From positions 8,081,855 through 8,145,854 of the forward strand of contig JAEMBT020000006.1 of assembly GCA_018873245.2 (NCBI GenBank): 64,000 nt of DNA, written 5' to 3'. Of this stretch, positions 55,701-64,000 are shown piece after piece. Source of the DNA: Archegozetes longisetosus. Taxonomy: Eukaryota > Arthropoda > Arachnida > Sarcoptiformes > Trhypochthoniidae. The notes under the pieces were generated by a model. The model was given only the letters and a program-made list of their open reading frames with translations, was not told the DNA's origin and ran no database searches. The translations under genes were made by a program, and so were the position numbers. Position 1 is the stretch's first letter. Every line of letters begins with the position of its first letter.

Positions 55701-58700
55701 ATTTCAAGGTCACCATTTCCAGTCCTAACTCAAGCTTCTGCTTAAAAATTCAGTATTTAGAGTAAGAAAAGGGATTACGTTCCGTTTGCAGTTGTTTTTT
55801 AAATTTATCAATATTTTTCTGGAACAAGTTGAAAAAGTTTTAATTTTCAATATATTTGAGGGCTATTTAAGATAGACTAGAGTTAGTATATTTTAAGAGT
55901 TTAGAAAATTAAAATAATAATAAGAATTGTAGCACTAGTTATGCTTGAAGTGCCTAATCATAATTGGGTAACTAAAGCAAGTATCAAATCATTCCCTCTT
56001 ATCTAATCTAATCACTGATATATATTTAGCTATTCTTTGCAACAAAATTAAAAGTTGAGTCAAATGGCTAAAAGATAGACAATTATAAATTACATATCAA
56101 ACTAACAAGTAAGTTGTGTAATAAAAATTAAGTTTTCGCACTAAAATGCTTTCAGGCACTTCAATCCTCATTGACATGCATGCACTTCTTGCACTTCTTC
56201 TTCAATTTCTTACCATTTTCTCTCATTTCAATTAATCATTTTTGATAATCATCTTTCTTTGAGCTAAATTTACATAAATTTCTTACGTTTTTCTCAAAAC
56301 TTAAAAAACAATTACTTAAATAAATATTCGAAACACACGCACAGAAAAATATATGGTTTTTAAAAATTTTTTTATCATTAATGAGTAATTGAATGGAAAA
56401 AATAAGAAATGTTTGGAATGTGACTTCACTTAATTAGTTGAATGCTTGATATATGCAAAGCCATTTCAGTATCTGTGAAATCAGATGCAACCAAATAAAA
56501 ATATAATGAATCACTATTTCAAAAGAGCCCAGTTATCAATATGTCACTGTACAGTATGTCAGCACTTAATTTTGTTTTTACTGCTTTTTTCTTATCCATC
56601 CTCACGATCAACAAGCAGACCTTAAGCATTGTTTATGTGTTAAAAAAATAATTGGTTTCTATAACCGAAAAAATTTATACAGTCTTTGTTCTGCACAATT
56701 TTATTGACAACAAATTAGAGAGAAACAGATAATTCATAGTATTTCTAACAAAGTGTTTATTGAATGGTTATATTAAACCTATAATCTTTGTATGGGCTTA
56801 CCAAGAAATATGGACATAAAAGCGCAGACTAGTCTGACTGTGCCATGTATTGAGGCGAGTGAGTGAAGCCCTCGAGCGCTACTCACATAAACAATTATTT
56901 AGTTAGAATACAATTTCTCGAAAAACAATATATACCAATATATGATCAAAAATAGAATAGGTTACAGAATATAATTAATGTTTTTTCCGAGCGCTTAAAT
57001 CTAGATTCGAAACACTTCGCTTAAAATCCGTGCCTTAAGTCATTTGACTAAATATAAAGCTATTTATGATGAATTTAACATGACTTTAGAATAATTTTAC
57101 ATAAGAATATAACAAATGCAGAGTTGTATCCCTTAGACATAGAATTTAGTGGAGAATGAGTTGAATAAAAACTAAGTTTTTTTAACGGTTCAGTTAAACT
57201 TAAGTCAAACAAATTATTTAACACCAATTTTAACAGTTAGGCAGTAAGGTAAGGCTGAACTAACAGATTAAAAGTGTCATAACATATCAGAATACAGGAT
57301 GATATCGAAATATAGATCTTGAATGAGAATAAATCCTGCTTATAGTATTACAACTGAATTTATTTAACATATATATATATATTTTGGAATTTTTCAGCAG
57401 ATGCATGGACTGTGCGACGTTCAAGGTGTATACACTGGATAGGCTTTCGTGACTTTACACCAAACAATACCTATAATTTTATGATTTTAAAACTATTTCT
57501 CCTAAATTTTCTTATATGAAAATAACAGTATTTTTCAAGCTCAACATGTTTTGGCATTTTTTGCTTATCCACTAATGATGTGGTACTTATTTGCATTCCA
57601 ATTATAATGTTTTTCTTCGTTTCATAAGGACTTTCAACTTTCCAATTTTCTGATTGCTATCAAGGATTTAATTTGATTAAATTCACTTCAGTTTTGATTT
57701 GATGCAGTTTAATATTTTGAGAAAAATTCGTTTCAATCATGACATTTGAAGTGTTCATTAATTTCTCACTCGATAATTTGCCACTCAATCATAAAATGAT
57801 CTCAAAGAAAACAAATTATTTGAATGCTAAATTATAAAAATCAATATAATTTCAATGATTCATTGTAAAGACGAAAGTTTTAATTAATAAGTTCGCGAGA
57901 TTTGATTGAATATATGGATTTCACTTAGGTACTGGTTATTCTGAGGACTCTTTTGGGTTGGCATTTATCAACTGAGAAAATTATAATTTATCACTACCTG
58001 TAGTGTACGAATGAAAAATAAAACACTTTAAGCGAAAGACAACTTAAGTGTCAAACTGTAGGGCAGATAGTTATAAACGACATGCGAAGTTAAACCCAGT
58101 TTTACAAATAAGTTCAATTTAGTCATGGTCCATAATGAGTTATTTTAATCTAAAATCTCATCCACAATCAAAACAGTTTAATCATAAAATTTACAAAAGA
58201 AATATAAATTGAAATGCGTATAACGGGTTGGTCTTTGTGAAGGCTTAAGTGACACTTATCATTGAAAGTGCAGTAGTAACTCGAAACAGAGAATCGCTGG
58301 AGACTGATAATTCACACCTACTATAACGAGGTTTCATTGTAAACAGGTAGTTATCAGTTGAGTAGTATGTATTGGACCGGATACGTGAGTTCACTGTATC
58401 CAGAATTCACTATAAAAATGACCACTATATGGAGGCATTACTGCACTATTGATAGAGTGTCTACTTATAAACTTGCTTGAAATTTATCAACGAATAAAGT
58501 TTTCTTCTCCAATTTAAAGTTCAAACTTTAAACTGTCAAACTTGAAATAATTACTTTATGAATATCATAAAAAATCTAATTTGAGAAGGATTTGAAAAAC
58601 ATGTTTTAAAAAATGTCAGAAAAATTGAAGAAATTAAGAGTTGTAAACACTCACGACCATAAAGGCATGAGATCTTATTGACTAACAAGTCAGGTGTTTG

Positions 58701-59894
58701 TTATGTTGTTTAAAGCAAACAAAGTGAACGATGTTTAGAATAGAAGTTTGGAAACAATTAAATTTTTGATGAGATTTCAAAGTCAATTAATAAGAAGTGG
58801 AATATGTTTATACTGCGTGGTACCTCAATTTGATATTTACTCAACTTTGAACGATAGCAGTCTTCAGACTTCGACTTGTGCGATTCGGGACCCCTACAGT
58901 TGTATTAAGTCCTGTCTGAAGGTGTGTGAAAGTTATTAAAAATACATTAGAAAAGAGGTGTGTGTCTCATTTTAATCAATGAGTTTTTTACTTCATGTCT
59001 TTCTCATTTCTAAGAAGCAGATTCTGCACTTAATTATACATTTTAATAGTAACAGTGATTCCCAAAAATAAAAATGATTTAGAAATGTGTTCACATTTGC
59101 ATTTAATAAATCTCGAAATTTAGCAAATTTATGAGAGAGTGAAATACATTGCTTCTTAAAAACTATATTTTTCATAAAATGTATTCAAATTCCTATTTAA
59201 ATTTAGCTTAACTTTTGAATTAATAAATTACCAAAAGCACAGAAAAGCTTTTATTTGTTTTGCTTTTAGAGGAAGTTTGCACTCATTTCAAACTATATTT
59301 CGGACTATAATTGAATGAACTAATCGCATGAGAAGCAATTGGTCTATAACTAACCTAAACTAAGGATAAGTGTGAGTTGACAAATGATTTTGTTTATCAG
59401 ATACTAATTATCACATTATAAGTATTAGTAAAGCACTCATTAGTGACACTAATTTATAGTGTTCGTGTACAAATTACAGTGGTTTTGGTCAAATATAAAA
59501 AGAGATGTCAAAGGAGTGTCTGAAAGTCTGTATCCAACAGGGAACTGATCCACTTTAGTGGTGATAAAATACCAAATACTATGATTTAGCAAGATCAACA
59601 ATAATTTTTAATACTTTGTCTGTGAACATGAACAGCAATGCGATAGCATATGATAGTAAAAAGATTGGGTTATGAGGGCAGGAGAACGCTATTCCCAATT
59701 ATTATATACAACATGCAGAATGTGACTATCAAAAGTCCACAAATTATCAAATTCTAAATTTTCAATTAACAAATTAAGAATCTTACTTATTCTTTAAATT
59801 GAACAGTCGTCTACTACTTACCAGATTTTCCCGACTGTGCCGATCCCAAAATCGCAATCTTCAAACTTCGATTAGAAGAAGTGTTTATAACCAT
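52702..59894 (-). CDS. RERG/RASL-like small GTPase (one frameshift)
   Basis: Five minus-strand exons: 59822-59894, 54760-54816, 53823-53899, 53424-53613 and 52702-52965, all GT-AG, encoding about 219 residues. It belongs to the Ras-related RERG/RASL11/RASL12 group. G1 is GSAQSGKS (residues 17-24). The G3 region reads LDTSSCK where Ras has DTAGQE. G4 is GNKRDL and G5 is EVSAAE. The tail is basic (MVFGKTGKNGRNGKKK) and ends SLSI with no CAAX box, as is usual in this group. Exon 4 (190 bp) carries one base too many: a run of eight A (RC of 53538-53545) where seven keep the frame, so the reading shifts inside the segment after VYSVCDKK. Everything downstream is intact, so an assembly or sequencing indel is as likely as a true mutation. 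The first intron is 5.0 kb. Confidence 0.82.
54817..59821. other. Intron 1 of the GTPase gene
   Basis: 5.0 kb. Open stretches at 55056-55365 and 58748-58939 have no domain features and overlap others in opposite frames. A short (AT)n run is near 57370. No nested gene supported. Confidence 0.5.
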
Positions 59895-62800
59895 TTTTGT
59901 CAGAACACAAATAAGTTATTCATAAACTTTTGTTTAATACAAGTACAAGCATTTAGGAGAGGCGATCAATTTTAAAGTTTGAATTATGAAGAAATACCTT
60001 GTTGGAAGAAAAAAGCACTTATTGAAAAAAACAATTTAAATGATTTTGAAACCACATCAAGTTTAGTTGTAAAAGTTGACTGAAAAGTTAATTAGAAATT
60101 TGAGTAATTAGAGAGACTGCTGGTTTAATGCAGACTATCAATAAGTTGACAGTTATACAGAAGTTGAACGTATGTTCAAAGTAGTCAAAGATGTAATATA
60201 ATCATTATGATTAGCATCAGCGAAGTAAAGCAATATTTATATATAAGAAAAGGCGCTGCGACTACAGGTTTAAGAAAAAAGGTGTGAGAATATATGCAGT
60301 CGAAAGAACAAGTCATACTCTTAGCGAATAGTATTATGAGCCAACGAAAACTTTGCCATATCCGACATAACGGCATAAAACGGGAACAGCTCAACAGAAC
60401 AGGATCACACTCTACTGATGACTGCAATACTGGATTCCTGGCGGCGCCAAAAAAAAGTCAAAATTCTTATTCAACCACTTTGACTGTGATATTGCATAAT
60501 AAATAGAAGAGTCTATCGTTTATTGTTATACTAAAGTGTTTCTTTCTTTGTTCAATGAGATTATTGGTAAGGAGAAAATAGGTGTTTTTGAAGAAGTTTC
60601 AGCTTGCCCATTATTGACATAGAAACAAATTAATCCTAATCTTTATAGTACAGGACTAGCTTAGAGTTTTTTCTTGCTCTAAATTTACTTCTGATCTAAA
60701 CTCTTACTCGTGATTCGTTTTATTCTATAAATCCATCTAATTTGAATAGATTAACATTTATCTTACGCATAATTTATAATAATAATAGTTGCATGAAATT
60801 ATGATTTTTTGATAAACTACACTACAGGACAACTGAATAACTTATAATAAATGATTTTTCTCTTTTAATTGTTTAATGTTTTCCTGTTTAATTGTTCAAT
60901 AGATACTATTTTAATTACAATGTTCGTGCTGTTGTGATCGTTTCAATGAAATTGTGTGCTATTTATGGCAAAAATCTATTATAAAATATCGATAATAAAT
61001 TGATTTGACAAAACTGGATCAATGAAATGAAAATATTTAACTTTTAAAAGTGATCACGAACTATAGAGTGATTCAATGCTATTATGACATTTAATGAAAT
61101 TTATTTGAAAACTAAAAAATAATTAAAAACATTTCCATAATTTAAAGTGATTAAACTTGGAAAGTCTGTTGCACTCACTTAGAAATACTATTGAATTTTA
61201 TGGAAAACTTACAAAAATAACATCTTTTTAATTTATCTTTAACAGATGACAGATATCTCTAATTTATTTGTTGAGAACATCTTGACATACAATATGAAGA
61301 AGGCGTGATCGAGATCTGTCAAATCACCTTTAATTTTGAAACCATTTTGAGCTTATTCCCCAAACCAATCAATCTAAACAGTAATGAATTTTTAGCTTTT
61401 TCTAGAATTATCTCAAATGCCGATTTAAATACTGCGATTTTCCGTATTTTGTTAGTTGAGCAGAGTTTGATGTTTTGCGTTAACCCAAAGCAGAACTGAG
61501 TCGTATAACTCTTAATATAATAAATTTTAATAATACAAGTTTCTCAAAACTTAAGTGAATGCTGACTGTTAGTTAAGTGAATGCTGGCTGAAGTGAGCTA
61601 ACTCAGAGCCGGCTAACTCAATGCTAACCGAGAGAACGCAACGAATGGTAGTGATATCGAATCTTTTTAATCTATAGAGTCCAAAAGTTTGATAGTTTGA
61701 AATGGTTAACCTGAAGTCAGTTCTGTTTCAAAGGTTGATGGGAGTCAGCAGGGATTCGCTTTGGTCTCTAGCATTCGCTCATATTTCCTAAACTTTAAAA
61801 AACTTGAATATCATATATTTCTCTATTTTTATGATTAGCCGCTATTGTGTTAGAATTTTTAACCTAATGTCTTGACTTTTGGTTCAAAAATAAACTCAAA
61901 CTTAAATTTAGTCTAGGTTTTAATAAGAAGAGAATATTTACACAATAAGTATTGAATTAATTTGTGGAGAAAAACTTTTAAGACTATATTTGTAATTATG
62001 TGTTCAAAGTAAAAAGTAATAAAAGGCAATAAAAGTCATATAAATTGTTGAAATAAAAGCCTATATTGGCTTATCCCAAAAGCTGATATTGTTCTAAAAT
62101 AGATGTGGATTAAGAACAAACCAATTATTTGAGTATGATCTTTGAATAAATTATAGCAAAACGCTTGGCCCCCTCTGACCTTTAATAACTTTTATACGCC
62201 CCAAAAACTTCAGTTTCAACCCACATAAACTGCGCAAAATGAAATACAGTCTTGAGCTCAACTTTAAACTTAAACTCCTATAGCTTTGGCCTTTCAATCC
62301 ATCTCATAACTAGAAAGTTATTCTTCAGTCTTCACAGTCACTGTTTTCCCAAAACAAAAGATATTGACACGCATTAGGCATAGAGAAAATTTGACTTTAT
62401 ATATGAATATTTTTAGAATAGCAATCACTTCAGACTGTGGTCAATGTTTCCTAAAATATTCTCTTATAGATCATAACGAACTGATGTGTTATGTTCAGTA
62501 TTAGTGCCCCATCGGAAAGCAATAAAAGTTATGAACATAATAGGTTTGTTTGGCTTAAGTTTCGATCCAACTGATAACAAATTGTGTTCTTTCTTATTTT
62601 CAATTTGGCTCAACTAAAATAATAACATAAGAGTCGGCAATAATTTATTAGCTCTAAAATCTATTTTAGAATTCTCTTGTTTTTCAAGATTAAATTCTAT
62701 TGAATCCAACCTCGCATAGTACGCGTATTTTATTAGTTTTGAACAACAAAAATAAGTTAAATCCACACCGGATCCCACAAGTTTGGTAAACTATTCAATT

Positions 62801-64000
62801 ATTCAGATCTTTTCAATAGATTGATATGACCTTAATTGAAGGTCCGAACGGAGAGTAGAAGCTTATTAATTTTTAGTCAATCTAGTGGTGGATTTGTGCA
62901 TCTACTCGCGAACAGTACCACTCACAGTCAGTCAGGATCTAAAGCTTCGATAATGTTATAGTTGAGGTCAATTTCTTTATTTATTACTACAAATCTCCTT
63001 TATTTGTTTACTTTTGGGTTATATGCGCATTTAGTTTGACAGTAAAAATATCCGTAAGCCATGGCTCTCATGTTTTACAGCTTCTCCGAGGGCCATATAA
63101 CTCCACAGATATCAATATTTAAATGAGTTAATTGTCACTTAAAACACTAGTAATTAGAATATGAATCAAATAAGGCATTAGTTATAGGCAGCAATCAATT
63201 TGCTAGTTAAATGGTCACAATAAAGTTTGTGGAGCCAAGCAATACCATGAGATCATGCTGACCAGTCAGTAAGTCTATGATTAATAATCTAACTGCGAGA
63301 GAGTTATTTTCGCAAAAACTAGGCTTTTATTAAGTCTCCACTAAAGTATTGCTGGCGTTAAAGACAAATTATTTCTTATTAGGGTTTACTTATCTGGTGT
63401 AACATATGTCATATAAGTATTAATCATAACTTATGAGTTAAGCAAAAAAATTTTCCAAATTAGTTCATTTTCTATACTCCTTTATCATAGACTATATGCT
63501 TCTTATTCTTTAACTAATCTCTATTATAGTTATTAGTGACAAATCGCAACTTATATTTCAATTTTAGATAAACCAATATTTATGTAAGAAAGAGCTTTGA
63601 AAACGGGTTAAAATTGAATCGATCGTCTCAAACGTTTGGTTAACATAAACCAAACGCCCTATTTTTGTGCATCAAATACTAATTACATGACTTAACTGAT
63701 TATTCAGTTTGCAATAGTGTTTATTTAGAACATTACATTATCGATTGATCTTATAAAATCTCACTCCATTCACAACTCTGTATAACACAAAATAACCCTT
63801 TCAATCGATTTTTTCTCTATTTACATCTCTAACACCCTTTCAATACTTTTTTAATTGAGTTTTTCTTATTTTCTGCTGATAAACTATCTCTTTGTTAACC
63901 ATCTCTTTGTTAACCCTTTCGAAAACGAGACTCTTTTGTAAAAAAAAACGTAATAAATAATTATCTGATATTTTAACAGAATGTTATCAGGAATGAAATT
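59895..64000. other. Upstream of the GTPase gene, gene-poor
   Basis: 4.1 kb without a supported gene. A less AT-rich patch at 60295-60450, open in both directions, is a candidate 5' UTR exon or promoter of the GTPase gene. Small local repeats: AAGTGAATGCTG(A/G)CTG twice at about 61553-61592, and ATCTCTTTGTTAACC twice at about 63887-63916. Confidence 0.45.

Noticed and set aside
60185..60506. Opposed 70-80 codon frames
   Set aside because: Antisense overlap with no family match; more likely an untranslated exon or promoter, given the local rise in GC.
61305..61499. 64-codon plus-strand frame
   Set aside because: No upstream promoter, splice or domain support; length within chance for this region.

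Overview
The window is animal nuclear DNA: AT-rich, with spliced genes (mostly 60-180 bp introns, GT-AG), metazoan housekeeping genes and many decayed transposons. Arthropod-like traits (a secreted two-VWC protein, a RERG/RASL-type GTPase ending in a Ser-Leu-Ser-Ile tail, compact introns) suggest an arthropod, possibly an acariform mite. That placement is an inference and is not tested here.

Left part (1-13.6 kb) is ordinary and gene-dense. It holds CSDE1/Unr (-), an intronless PX-BAR sorting nexin of SNX5/6/32 type (-), an RBM28-like nucleolar RNA-binding protein (+), PRMT3 (-), MZT1 (+) and NDUFB8 (-). SNX/RBM28 and PRMT3/MZT1 are head-to-head pairs with short shared promoter regions. RBM28/PRMT3 and MZT1/NDUFB8 are tail-to-tail. 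Two foldback elements lie in the 3.1 kb gap between CSDE1 and the sorting nexin.

Middle part (14-38 kb) is a transposon island. Its core is a 14,960 bp Polinton/Maverick at 17267-32226 with 5'-AGT...ACT-3' ends, ~430 bp terminal inverted repeats and a perfect 6 bp target duplication (TTCGAT). It carries a packaging-type ATPase, a zinc-ribbon + parvovirus-type phospholipase A2 protein, a chromodomain integrase and a protein-primed family B DNA polymerase. The PLA2 frame is intact; ATPase, integrase and polymerase carry stops and frameshifts. No capsid or protease gene is recognisable. Nested inside are an intron-bearing VWA + RRM gene with a premature stop, a hAT deletion derivative (8 bp TSD GTTGCCAC), a piggyBac-type MITE (TTAA) splitting the polymerase, and a solo LTR (TSD TTAT) splitting the right TIR. 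Flanking it are another hAT derivative, two back-to-back Tc1/mariner-type MITEs, a mariner transposase remnant and a Polinton-like fragment. Among this debris sits an intact three-exon gene of unknown function (34441-35661).

Right part (38-64 kb) is gene-poor. It has a 0.9 kb inverted-repeat element, a secreted VWC-domain gene (46980-48509, +), and a RERG/RASL-like small GTPase spread over 7.2 kb (52702-59894, -) whose fourth exon has a one-base homopolymer frameshift. The remaining stretches show no convincing genes. tRNA genes were not found by eye, but this was not an exhaustive scan.
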